DNA of 64,000 nucleotides, taken from contig NZ_CP032543.1 in NCBI RefSeq assembly GCF_003610995.1, forward strand, positions 6,572,001 through 6,636,000, read 5' to 3'. The translations under genes and the position numbers were made by a program. This document shows, in pieces, positions 28,830-37,226 of the stretch; position 1 is the stretch's first letter, and each line of letters opens with the position of its first letter. This DNA is from Streptomyces griseus subsp. griseus. GTDB taxonomy: Bacteria > Actinomycetota > Actinomycetes > Streptomycetales > Streptomycetaceae. The notes below the pieces were generated by a model. It saw nothing but the letters and a program-made list of their open reading frames with translations. It did not search any database and had not been told where the DNA came from.

Positions 28830-29546
28830 GCCATGTCCCCTCTGCTCTCGGCGCCCGGTGGTGGGGTGAGACGGTGGGGGAAAGCGCTCCCACGAACCGA
28901 CAGGTGCGTACCAAGTCCGCGACGAAGATAGACCAAGGGACAGGCACTGCACACCACTTGGACAAGATCGGGGTGCAGGGGGCACGCATCGTGTCCGCGC
29001 GGTGGGACTTCCGCGCAGGTCGGGCGGTACTGCGCGCTTTCGGACAATGAATTTCGGCCGCATGCTCCGGCGGTGACAAGTCCCGTGACGAGTCCCGTGA
29101 GAACGGCTGCGGCAGGGGCCGTGACATGCGCCCTGACATGGGTCGTCAGGGGGGGGGGGGGGGGGGGGGGGCTGCCGCTTCGGCCGAGGGCCGTTCCTGG
29201 TGGGCGCGGGAGGCCGGGCCCCGGCGGCCGGACCGTATTCCGGCGCCTCCGTTGCGCATTCCTTGATAAGGGCGTGACCCCCGGTTACTCATTTACGGAT
29301 CAAAAACAGGGCCGCACAAAAATTCTTGGGCGGACGGATTGTGTCGCTGTGTTTCCCGCGAGTAACATCACGCTTCGTTCAATTCGGACATGAAATCTGC
29401 CCGAAATTTGACGCTCAGTTCTTCCTCCCCCGGGTCCACCCCGCGGCTCTGTCACCACCGACGAATGCGTCGTGGTGCGGGCGCGCCGGAGAACCGGTCA
29501 ACTTCGCGTACGAGGCCGCAACCCGGCGGCCGAAAGAGGGGACGAC
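28830..29546. other. 717-bp intergenic region with a 23-G run
   Basis: No gene is supported. The region separates the leftward PucR-type gene from the rightward secreted-protein genes. Its middle contains the homopolymer at 29149-29171; the right part (about 29265-29420) is clearly AT-richer and is the likely promoter zone. GTTACTC at 29284-29290 and its complement GAGTAAC at 29360-29366 form a widely spaced dyad of uncertain meaning. Confidence 0.6.
29149..29171. repeat. Homopolymer of 23 G
   Basis: Twenty-three consecutive G on the plus strand, in non-coding DNA about 320 bases left of the PucR-type start and 375 bases right of it the next gene begins. Such a run is highly unusual for a Streptomyces genome. 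It may be a slippage-prone tract or an assembly artefact. Confidence 0.9.
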
Positions 29547-30479
29547 ATGAGATCCGTTTCCAACCGCACCCGCATAGGGCTGCTCGCGGCATTCACCGCG
29601 TTCAGCGCCGTGCTCTCCACCGGATCGGCCTCGGCGGCGGCCGAACTCAACGGCGACTGGGCGCCGTTCGACCGCTGTCCGGTGGACGCGCCCGCCATGC
29701 TCGCGGCGGACGGCATCACGAATATCGCCACCTGTATCTCGTCGAGTTCGGTCACCGGCTCCATCACTCTCGGCAAGAGCAAGGTCCCCACCGGCAACAG
29801 CGATCTCCAGCTCGGTGTCATCCAGCACAGCAACGGCACCGCCACCCTCGTGGCGCCGCCGGAGGGGGCGCTCACCGCCGATCAGGCCGAGGTACCCGGC
29901 GGGCTGCTCGGGCTGATGTGCCCCAGCGCCGTCCCCTTCGTCTCCGCGATCTGCCGCCAGCTGACGGACAACAGCCTCAACCGGATCACGGCCACCATCG
30001 AACCCGCCGGCGCTCCACGGGACTTCAACATGGTGGCGGCCTTCTCCGCCGGTGAGCCCATCCTCACCATCCCGGTCCGTATCCACCTCAGGAACCCGTT
30101 CCTCGGCGACAAGTGCTACATCGGCACCACCGCCAACCCCGTGCTGCTCAAGCCGCAGAACCTGAACGCGCCGAGCCTCTCGCTCCAGCGGTTCGCGGCC
30201 GACGGAACCCGCGACGACGAGGGCGAGATGGGCCGCTACACCTTCGCCGGCGCCGACCAGGGCGATGCCACGTTCGCCGTTCCGGGCGCGAGCGGCTGCG
30301 GAGCCGGGCTCCTGGACTGGGCGGTGAACCTCAAGACCGGGCTGCCGTCGGCCGCCGGGAAGAACAGCGTGAAGCTCAACGACACCTCGACCTACTTCGG
30401 CAGCCCCTACGACCCGGCCGGCCTGGCGCCGGACGAGGGCCGGAAGCTGTCGGAATTCTGGCACTCCGCCAAGCGGTAG
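29547..30479 (+). CDS. Secreted protein of unknown function upstream of mce
   Basis: 310-aa protein with a clear Sec signal peptide (SNRTRIGLLAAFTAFSAVLS, cleavage near ASA-AAE, about residue 32). The mature part has few charged residues and several Cys that could pair (DRCPVDAP, ATCISSSS, LMCPSAV, AICRQ, DKCYIG, SGCGAG). ATG at 29547 has AGAGGGG upstream. No enzyme motif seen. A sequence near the N-terminus (GDWAPFDRCPVDAPAMLAAD) looks characteristic, but I cannot name the family. Position ahead of two other secreted proteins and the mce operon suggests an extracellular or wall role in lipid handling. Confidence 0.82.
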   Translation: MRSVSNRTRIGLLAAFTAFSAVLSTGSASAAAELNGDWAPFDRCPVDAPAMLAADGITNIATCISSSSVTGSITLGKSKVPTGNSDLQLGVIQHSNGTATLVAPPEGALTADQAEVPGGLLGLMCPSAVPFVSAICRQLTDNSLNRITATIEPAGAPRDFNMVAAFSAGEPILTIPVRIHLRNPFLGDKCYIGTTANPVLLKPQNLNAPSLSLQRFAADGTRDDEGEMGRYTFAGADQGDATFAVPGASGCGAGLLDWAVNLKTGLPSAAGKNSVKLNDTSTYFGSPYDPAGLAPDEGRKLSEFWHSAKR

Positions 30480-30487
30480 CGGCCGAC

Positions 30488-30508
30488 GCCCTCCCTTATA
30501 CCGAGGGC
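30488..30508. terminator. Short hairpin after the first secreted-protein gene
   Basis: GCCCTC (30488-30493) and GAGGGC (30503-30508) form a 6-bp stem with a nine-base AT-containing loop, ten bases after the stop. Weak terminator or processing site. Confidence 0.35.
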
Positions 30509-30680
30509 AGTGCGGAACCCGACAAAGGAGGTGGTGCGACAGCCGCCCGACCGCTCCTGACGGAAGGCGCACCGGAAAGATTTCCGTGCCTTCTCCGGTC
30601 CAGTTCGAAGCGTGCCGCCCGGAATTCCCGGGAGCACGTCCACTCGTATCCCCAACGGGACAAGAAAAGGGAGTAATTCC

Positions 30681-31337
30681 ATGATCAAGCGATCCGGTGT
30701 ACTGACCGCGATCGGTGCCGCCGTGGCATCCGTCGCCCTGGCCGTTCCGTCGGCCGTCGCCGCGCCGACCAGCTGGACCATCACGCCGACCGGCGCCTTC
30801 ACCGGCAGCGCCGGGGTGACCGTCCTGACCGACAACAACGGCAACAAGATCCAGTGCACGACCTCGGCGGCGTCGGGCTCGGCCCCCACGTCCCCGGTGG
30901 CCGGCTCCCCGGCGCAGCTCGCGTCCATCTCGGCGATCTCGTTCAACTCGCCCTGCACCGGACCGTTCAGCTCCACGTGGACCGTGACCACCACGCCTCC
31001 GTGGCAGATCTGGGGCCTGGACTACGCGGCGGGCGCGGGCACCAACTCCACCGGCCAGGTGACCGGTGAGATCAGAGCCATCAAGGCGAAGGTGAGCGGG
31101 AGCAGCGTGCTGGGCCCGTGCACCTTCGACGTCACCGGCAAGGTGGCGGCCAAGTACAACAACCCGAGCAGTGGCGGGAGCAACGGCACGCTGAACACGG
31201 CGGGCGGCGGGCTCACGCTGACCATCGCCAACAAGGTCGGCGGCGGCTGCGGCATCGTCGGCACCACCGCCAGCTTCCAGGGCCTCTACACCATCGTGAA
31301 CTCGGCCTCCGGCAAGTCCCCGGTCATCAGCGGCTGA
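30681..31337 (+). CDS. Small secreted Thr/Ser-rich protein
   Basis: 218-aa secreted protein. Signal peptide MIKRSGVLTAIGAAVASVAL with a VAA/PTSW-type cleavage near residue 28. The mature part is Gly/Ser/Thr-rich with four Cys (QCTTSA, SPCTGPF, GPCTFDV, GGCGIVG), probably two disulfides, and beta-strand-like alternation. ATG at 30681 has AAAAGGGAG upstream. Function unknown. It is downstream of the 310-aa secreted protein and has its own 201-bp leader region. Confidence 0.82.
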   Translation: MIKRSGVLTAIGAAVASVALAVPSAVAAPTSWTITPTGAFTGSAGVTVLTDNNGNKIQCTTSAASGSAPTSPVAGSPAQLASISAISFNSPCTGPFSSTWTVTTTPPWQIWGLDYAAGAGTNSTGQVTGEIRAIKAKVSGSSVLGPCTFDVTGKVAAKYNNPSSGGSNGTLNTAGGGLTLTIANKVGGGCGIVGTTASFQGLYTIVNSASGKSPVISG

Positions 31338-31650
31338 TCTCCACCGCCCCCGATGCTCAGGACCTGAGCGTGGTGCCCGGCCGTGCGCCCTCGGCGGCCG
31401 GGCACCTGTGCTCCTTTTCACTCACCAGCCGACAACTCCGCAGGGGCGGAATTGTCATCGGCTGCTAAAGAACTCGATCCTCTGAAACGGCGGAATTCCC
31501 GGCTCTTCCCAGGCGCCCGATGGTGTGCGTAGCGTACCGGTCGGTAGGAGGATCATTCCGAGCCCGCCCGAAAGGCCGTTGCCGAGAAGTGGACCCATTT
31601 CGCAGCCATCGAACCGATGGGCCCGAGCGCGCCGGAAGGACACCATCCAT
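31338..31650. other. 313-bp intergenic region with a strong terminator
   Basis: Holds the hairpin at 31372-31406 in its left part. The right part leads to the start of the third secreted-protein gene (GGAAGGA at 31634-31640, before ATG 31651) and probably its promoter. No gene seen. Confidence 0.6.
31372..31406 (+). terminator. Rho-independent-type terminator
   Basis: GGTGCCCGGCCG (31372-31383) pairs perfectly over 12 bases with 31395-31406, with an 11-base loop, followed after a few bases by CTCCTTTTC. It ends the transcript of the small secreted-protein gene. Confidence 0.8.
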
Positions 31651-33168
31651 ATGACCGTCGATGCACGCGCCGCGGTGAGGCGACCGCTCCACCTGGCCGT
31701 GGGCGGGGCACTCGTCGTCGCCACCGCGCTCATCCCGAGCGCCGAATCGGTGGCGGCCGATCAGACGTCCGAGGTCACCCTCCCCTATACGTGCCAGTTC
31801 CCCTCCGGCACGGAGAAGGCGGACGTCGCGGTCAAGGCGGTGCTGCCCGTCTCGGCCCGGACGGGGGAGGAGATCCGCCCCGGTGACGTCTCCGTCGAGG
31901 TGGCGCTGGAACGGTCGGCGCTCACGCAGTTCACGGCGCTGGAGGCGGCCACCCTGTCGGCCGTCGCCGAGCTGACCGTACGCAACACCGTCGGCGCACA
32001 CACCGCCGACGCCTCGTGGCAGCAGCTCGAAGCCCCGGCGGTCACCCTGCCGCCGGAAGGCGAGGGCGAGGACGGCGTGGTGCTCGCCGCCACCGGCGAC
32101 GTACCCACCGTCGCGTTCGGCACCCCCGGCCGCGCCACCATCGCACCGGCCGCGCTGAGCCTCACCTTCGCCTCCTTCACCCAGGACGGCACCGCGACCT
32201 CGCCCCCGCAGCTCACCGTCGCCTGCGAGCCCGCCGACGACGAGCAGCGCCCGCTCGCCCGCATCACCGTCCGCGACAGCGCCGGCCCGACGGTCCCCGC
32301 ACCCGGCCCGGACGGTCCGGCACCCGGAGAGGACCCGGCCGAGAAGCCGGGGGAGCCGTCCCGCCCGGCCCCCGGACTCGACCCGGACGCCCACCGCAAG
32401 ATCGAGGACCTCACCGAGGCGCGGCTCGAAGCCCTCGACGACGAGGACCCCGGAAGCTGCCCGATCGAGATCCCGCCCGAGTGGGTGATGACCACCGCGG
32501 AGACGTACGCCGCCGGATACGCCAACGCCGTGAAGCTGGACGGAGCGGCAGCGCTGGGGCCCGCGTTCATGAAGGTGGTCCTCAACAAGCGCTACATCAA
32601 CGACTCCTGCGCCTCGACCGTCGACGTCACCTCCGAGGTGGAGTTCGCCTACGAGGGCAAACGGCAGCTCCCGCCGACGAAGGCCACCTTCCTCAGCTAC
32701 GGGTTCATGCCGACCACCGCCACGATGGTGCTGGAACAGGTGGGACCGCCGGCCCTCGTCCAGACCCACACGGTCACCAACACCCCGACCTACCCCGAGG
32801 AGTCCACGGTCACCGCCCAGCTCTCCATGCGCCTGTACGACGTCAAGGTGAACGGCGTTCCGCTGGACGTGGGCCCGGACTGCCGCACCGAACGGCCCTT
32901 CGAGCAGGTCCTGAAGGGATACGGCCAGAGCTACCCACCGGCCGGCTATCTCGTGGCGTACGGCGGAAGTCTGACCGGCTACGCGCATATCCCGCCGTTC
33001 AAGGGGTGCGGGGTCGGCGAGGACCTCGACCCACTCTTCACCTCCGCCATCTCCAGCGTCGGCAAGAAGGCCGACAACTACACCAAGATGACGCAGGCCC
33101 CGCTCTGCGTGGCGACCAACCCGGACGGGCCGGACTGCCCGCCGAAGGTGCCGAAGCCCGAGCGGTGA
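31651..33168 (+). CDS. Large secreted protein preceding the mce operon (DUF6801-like N-terminus)
   Basis: 505-aa exported protein. N-terminal signal (PLHLAVGGALVVATALIPSA, cleavage near VAA-DQT). First domain about residues 38-200 with VTLPYTCQFPSGTEKADVAV and SVEVALERSALTQFTALEA, which resembles actinobacterial secreted proteins annotated DUF6801 (recalled, not computed). A Pro-rich linker (about 215-250) follows, then a second domain (SCPIEIPPEWVMTTAETYAA, YINDSCASTVDVTSEVEFAY, HIPPFKGCGVGEDLD) with several Cys. ATG at 31651 has GGAAGGA upstream. It ends 116 bases before the Mkl ATPase gene on the same strand, so an accessory role in substrate capture for the Mce system is plausible but unproven. 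Confidence 0.82.
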   Translation: MTVDARAAVRRPLHLAVGGALVVATALIPSAESVAADQTSEVTLPYTCQFPSGTEKADVAVKAVLPVSARTGEEIRPGDVSVEVALERSALTQFTALEAATLSAVAELTVRNTVGAHTADASWQQLEAPAVTLPPEGEGEDGVVLAATGDVPTVAFGTPGRATIAPAALSLTFASFTQDGTATSPPQLTVACEPADDEQRPLARITVRDSAGPTVPAPGPDGPAPGEDPAEKPGEPSRPAPGLDPDAHRKIEDLTEARLEALDDEDPGSCPIEIPPEWVMTTAETYAAGYANAVKLDGAAALGPAFMKVVLNKRYINDSCASTVDVTSEVEFAYEGKRQLPPTKATFLSYGFMPTTATMVLEQVGPPALVQTHTVTNTPTYPEESTVTAQLSMRLYDVKVNGVPLDVGPDCRTERPFEQVLKGYGQSYPPAGYLVAYGGSLTGYAHIPPFKGCGVGEDLDPLFTSAISSVGKKADNYTKMTQAPLCVATNPDGPDCPPKVPKPER

Positions 33169-33284
33169 CCGCGTCCGGCCCCGGACGGCCGGCACACGCG
33201 AACACCTCCTCTCACCTACTTCTCCTTCCGACAGCCGGAGCGCCGACAGATGACTTGGGTCACCACCACTTCGAAGGAGGGCCG

Positions 33285-34283
33285 ATGGGAATCGAAGTAG
33301 TCGTCGAGGGCCTGACCAAGTCCTTCGGCAAGCAGAACATCTGGCAGGACGTCAGCCTCACGCTGCCCGCCGGTGAAGTGAGTGTCATGCTCGGCCCTTC
33401 CGGCACCGGGAAGACCGTGTTCCTGAAATCGATCATCGGACTGCTCAAGCCCGAACAGGGACGCGTCCTCATCAACGGCGTCGACATGGTGAACAGCTCC
33501 GAGCGCGACATCATGGAGACGCGGAAGCTGTTCGGCCTCATGTTCCAGGACGGGGCCCTCTTCGGCTCCATGTCCCTCTTCGACAACATCGCCTTCCCCT
33601 TGCGCGAGCACACCCGCAAGAAGGAATCCGAGATCCGCCGCATCGTGATGGAGCGGATCGACATCGTCGGGCTGCTCGGCGCCGAGGGGAAGCTCCCGGG
33701 CGAGATATCCGGCGGCATGCGCAAACGCGCCGGCCTCGCCCGCGCCCTCGTCCTGGACCCGCAGATCATCCTCTGCGACGAACCCGACTCCGGACTCGAC
33801 CCGGTCCGCACCGCGTACCTCTCGCAGCTCCTCATCGACCTCAACGCGCAGATCGACGCGACGATGCTGATCGTCACCCACAACCTCGACATCGCGGCGA
33901 CCGTCCCGGACAACATGGGGATGCTGTTCTGCCGCAACCTCGTCACCTTCGGGCCGCGCGAGGTGCTCCTCACCAGCGACACCCCGGTCGTCGCCCAGTT
34001 CCTCGCCGGACGCCGTGAGGGCCCCATCGGGATGTCCGAGGAGAAGGACGCCGCCACGCTCGCCGCCGAGCAGCAACGTAGCGACTCTCTCGGCACCACA
34101 GCCACGATCGCCGCCCCCCGGACCGTCGTCCCGCAGCTGGAACCCTCGCCCGGGATGCCCGTACGCCAAGGGGCGCTGCGCCGCCGTGAGCGGGTCATGG
34201 CGATGATGGGCCAGCTGCCGGAGGCCGCCCGTACGGCCATCCTCAACAGCTACGCCCCGGCCGCGGGGGGTGCGAGAGCGTGA
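33285..34283 (+). CDS. mkl: Mce-system ABC transporter ATPase (Mkl/MlaF-like)
   Basis: 332-aa ABC ATPase that energises lipid/steroid import through Mce complexes. Walker A GPSGTGKT, Q-loop MFQDGALF, signature EISGGMRKRAGLARAL, Walker B IILCDEPDSGLDP and H-loop TVIVTHN-like (LIVTHNLD) are all present. A C-terminal extension of about 85 residues (after AQFLAGRREGPIGM) is typical of actinobacterial Mkl proteins. ATG at 33285 has GAAGGAGG upstream; ATG 33250 is less likely. It overlaps the first permease gene by GTGA. Cytoplasmic, bound to the YrbE permeases. Confidence 0.95.
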   Translation: MGIEVVVEGLTKSFGKQNIWQDVSLTLPAGEVSVMLGPSGTGKTVFLKSIIGLLKPEQGRVLINGVDMVNSSERDIMETRKLFGLMFQDGALFGSMSLFDNIAFPLREHTRKKESEIRRIVMERIDIVGLLGAEGKLPGEISGGMRKRAGLARALVLDPQIILCDEPDSGLDPVRTAYLSQLLIDLNAQIDATMLIVTHNLDIAATVPDNMGMLFCRNLVTFGPREVLLTSDTPVVAQFLAGRREGPIGMSEEKDAATLAAEQQRSDSLGTTATIAAPRTVVPQLEPSPGMPVRQGALRRRERVMAMMGQLPEAARTAILNSYAPAAGGARA

Positions 34284-35134
34284 CCGTCCCGCTGCCGGTG
34301 CGGCCGCCCGAGCCGCCCGAGAAGCCCCCACCGGTCCTCTCCGAGGCCCCCGAACAGCGGCGCCCCAGCCGACTGCTCGCCCCGCTCCGGGAGACCGGGA
34401 AGCTCTTCGCGCTCGGCATCGCCGTGGGGCGTGCCATCTTCCGCAGACCCTTCCAGTTACGCGAGTTCATCGAGCAGTTCTGGTTCGTCGCGAGCGTCAC
34501 GATCCTGCCCGCCGCCCTCGTCTCCATCCCGTTCGGCGCGGTCATCGCCCTCCAGGTCGGCTCGCTCACCCAGCAGCTCGGCGCGCAGTCCTTCACCGGC
34601 GGCGCCAGCGTCCTCGCGGTCATCCAGCAGGCCAGCCCCATCATCGTGGCGCTGCTCATCTCCGGCGCCGCCGGCTCCGCGATCTGCGCCGACCTCGGCT
34701 CCCGCAAGATCCGCGAGGAACTCGACGCGATGGAGGTCATGGGCGTCTCGCCCATCCAGCGCCTCGTCGTCCCCCGCGTCCTGGCCACCATGCTCGTCGC
34801 CGTCCTGCTCAACGGCCTGATCTCGGTGGTCGGCACGCTCGGCGGCTACTTCTTCAACGTGATCATGCAGGACGGCACCCCGGGCGCCTATCTCGCCAGC
34901 TTCTCCGCCCTCGCCCAACTGCCCGACCTGTACGTCAGCGAGTTCAAGGCCCTCATCTTCGGCTTCCTCGCGGGCATCGTCGCCGCCCACCGGGGCTTGA
35001 ACCCGCGCGGCGGCCCCAAGGGGGTCGGTGACGCGGTCAACCAGTCCGTCGTCATCACCTTCATGCTGCTGTTCTTCGTGAACATGGTCATCACGGCGAT
35101 CTACCTCCAGATCGTCCCCGCGAAGGGCGGCTGA
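34280..35134 (+). CDS. yrbEA: YrbE/MlaE-family permease A, TTA codon at position 60
   Basis: 284-aa permease of the Mce system. A Pro-rich cytoplasmic N-terminus (about 40 residues) is followed by five or six membrane helices with the MlaE pattern ASVTILPAALVSIPFGAVIA, LLISGAAGSAICADLGSRKI and EELDAMEVMGVSPIQRLVVP. GTG start overlaps the ATPase stop. Codon 60 (34457-34459) is TTA, so synthesis would require bldA tRNA, and translational coupling could extend this to the following genes. Pairs with the second YrbE to form the membrane part of the importer. Confidence 0.94.
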   Translation: MTVPLPVRPPEPPEKPPPVLSEAPEQRRPSRLLAPLRETGKLFALGIAVGRAIFRRPFQLREFIEQFWFVASVTILPAALVSIPFGAVIALQVGSLTQQLGAQSFTGGASVLAVIQQASPIIVALLISGAAGSAICADLGSRKIREELDAMEVMGVSPIQRLVVPRVLATMLVAVLLNGLISVVGTLGGYFFNVIMQDGTPGAYLASFSALAQLPDLYVSEFKALIFGFLAGIVAAHRGLNPRGGPKGVGDAVNQSVVITFMLLFFVNMVITAIYLQIVPAKGG

Positions 35135-35139
35135 GGCGG

Positions 35140-35943
35140 ATGGCGATGCTCAGCTGGCTGGACCGCTCCGGCGACCAACTCACCTTCTACGTCAAGGCCC
35201 TGGTCTGGATCCCGCGCACCCTGCGCCGCTACCTCAAGGAGGTGCAGCGGCTGCTCGCCGAGGTGGCCTTCGGCAGCGGCGGACTCGGTGTCATCGGCGG
35301 CACCATCGGCGTCATGGTCGCGATGACCCTCTTCACCGGCACGGTCGTCGGCCTCCAGGGGTACGCGGCCCTCGACCAGATCGGGACCTCCGCGTTCACC
35401 GGGTTCATCTCCGCCTACTTCAACACCCGCGAGATCGCGCCCCTGGTCGCCGGGCTCGCCCTCTCCGCCACCGTCGGCGCGGGCTTCACCGCCCAGCTCG
35501 GCGCGATGCGGATCAACGAGGAGGTCGACGCGCTCGAAGCGATGGGCGTGCGGTCGATGCCGTACCTCGTCACGACCCGGATCATCGCCGGGGTGGTCGC
35601 GATCATCCCGCTGTACGCGATCGGGCTGCTCTCCTCGTACCTCGCCTCCCGCTACATCACCATCCTCTTCAACGGGCAGTCGGCGGGCACCTACGACCAC
35701 TACTTCAATCTCTTCCTCTCCCCGGACGACGTGCTGCTGTCGGTGCTCAAGGTGCTGATCTTCAGCGTGCTGGTGATCCTCGCCCACTGCTACTACGGCT
35801 TCCACGCCACCGGCGGACCCGCCGGAGTGGGGGTGGCCGTGGGCCGGTCGGTGCGCAACGCGATCGTGCTCATCAGCGTCACCGACTTCTTCCTCTCGCT
35901 CGCCATCTGGGGCGCCACGACGACGGTGAAGGTGGCCGGCTGA
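35140..35943 (+). CDS. yrbEB: YrbE/MlaE-family permease B
   Basis: 267-aa second permease. Same fold as its neighbour: LGVIGGTIGVMVAMTLFTGT, GLALSATVGAGFTAQLGAMR, INEEVDALEAMGVRSMPYLV, and a final helical hairpin near FSVLVILAHCYYGFHATGGP. It starts five bases after the first permease and ends in an ATGA overlap with the first mce gene. Forms a heterodimer with YrbE-A in mycobacterial systems; the same is expected here. Confidence 0.94.
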   Translation: MAMLSWLDRSGDQLTFYVKALVWIPRTLRRYLKEVQRLLAEVAFGSGGLGVIGGTIGVMVAMTLFTGTVVGLQGYAALDQIGTSAFTGFISAYFNTREIAPLVAGLALSATVGAGFTAQLGAMRINEEVDALEAMGVRSMPYLVTTRIIAGVVAIIPLYAIGLLSSYLASRYITILFNGQSAGTYDHYFNLFLSPDDVLLSVLKVLIFSVLVILAHCYYGFHATGGPAGVGVAVGRSVRNAIVLISVTDFFLSLAIWGATTTVKVAG

Positions 35944-37226
35944 TGAGCCCACGTGGAGCCAGGACCGTCCGGCGCAGAGCCGCCGGAGTCGCCTTCCTGC
36001 TGGTCCCCGCCATCCTGGTGTGGGTCTCGGTCGCCGTCTACCAGAAGGAGTTCACCGACGACGCCACCGTCACCGTACGGACCGGCCCGGTCGGCAACGA
36101 GATGCACGACAACGCCGATGTGAAGCTGCGCGGCGTCGTCATCGGGCAGGTCAGGTCCATCGCCACCGACGGGGAGGGCGCCCGCCTCACCCTGGCCATC
36201 GACCCGGACAAGCTGGACCGCATCCCCGCCGACGTCACCGCGCAGATGCTGCCCACCACCCTCTTCGGCCAGCGGTTCGTCGCCCTGGTCCCGCCCCGCA
36301 CCCCGTCCACCCGCACCCTGAGCGCCGGGGCGGTGATCCCGCAGGACCGCTCCAGCAACGCCATCGAACTCGAAGAGGTGCTGGACAACGTCCTGCCGCT
36401 GCTGACCGCCGTGCAGCCGGAGAAGCTCTCCGCCACCCTGAGCGCCGTCTCCCAGGCCCTCGAAGGGCGTGGCGAGAAGCTCGGCGAGACGCTGACCACG
36501 CTGGACGCCCACCTGAAGAAGTTCAACCCCCAACTCCCCACGCTCAACGAGGACATCAAGCAGCTCGTCAAGGTCAGCACGCTCTACGCGGACACGGCCC
36601 CGGACATCCTCGACGCCCTCACCGACGCCACCACCACGAGCGGGACCATCGCCGAACAGGAGGCCCGGCTCGCCGCGTTGTACGGCACCACCACCGCCTC
36701 CGCGCGCGATGTCACCTCCTTCCTGCGGGAGAACAAGGAGAACCTCATCCGGCTCTCCACCTCCGGCCGCCCCACGCTCGAACTCCTCGCCAAGTACGCC
36801 GACTCGTTCCCCTGCACGCTGCGCACGGTCGCCGGCTTCGTGCCCGCCATGGACAAGGCGCTCGGCAAGGGAACGGACCGGCCGGGACTGCACGTGACGG
36901 TCAAGTCCGTTCCCTCGCAAGGGAAGTACGTCCCCGGCAAGGACACCCCGGTCTACAACGCCACCGGCGGCCCACGCTGCTACTCGGTGCCGTACGTCGG
37001 CAAGGGCGGGGCCCCCACCGCCGACACGCGCCGCGCGGCCGACGTCACCGCACCGCCGCCCGCCTCCAAGGACACCGCCCTCGGCCTGCCCAACTCGCCC
37101 CAGGAGTCCCAGCTCGTCAACGAGCTGGTGGCCCCCTCACTGAAAGTCCAGCCGCAGACCCTGCCCGACTGGAGCAGCGTGCTCATCGGTCCGGCCTTCC
37201 GCGGTGCGGAGGTGAAGCTCAAGTGA
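35943..37226 (+). CDS. mceA: Mce-family lipid-transfer protein A
   Basis: 427-aa protein, first of six Mce paralogues. One N-terminal membrane anchor (AGVAFLLVPAILVWVSVAVY), MCE/MlaD domain (about residues 35-120: VTVRTGPVGNEMHDNADVKL, GVVIGQVRS, QMLPTTLFGQRFVALVPP), then a long helical region (ELEEVLDNVLPLLTAVQPEK, DALTDATTTSGTIAEQE) and a Cys-containing C-terminal part. Mce proteins form a hexameric channel carrying hydrophobic substrates from the cell surface to the permease. Starts in ATGA overlap with YrbE-B. Confidence 0.94.
   Translation: MSPRGARTVRRRAAGVAFLLVPAILVWVSVAVYQKEFTDDATVTVRTGPVGNEMHDNADVKLRGVVIGQVRSIATDGEGARLTLAIDPDKLDRIPADVTAQMLPTTLFGQRFVALVPPRTPSTRTLSAGAVIPQDRSSNAIELEEVLDNVLPLLTAVQPEKLSATLSAVSQALEGRGEKLGETLTTLDAHLKKFNPQLPTLNEDIKQLVKVSTLYADTAPDILDALTDATTTSGTIAEQEARLAALYGTTTASARDVTSFLRENKENLIRLSTSGRPTLELLAKYADSFPCTLRTVAGFVPAMDKALGKGTDRPGLHVTVKSVPSQGKYVPGKDTPVYNATGGPRCYSVPYVGKGGAPTADTRRAADVTAPPPASKDTALGLPNSPQESQLVNELVAPSLKVQPQTLPDWSSVLIGPAFRGAEVKLK

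Noticed and set aside
29073..29393. Open frame across the poly-G tract
   Set aside because: It exists only because the G run reads as Gly codons; no start signal or homologous-looking sequence.
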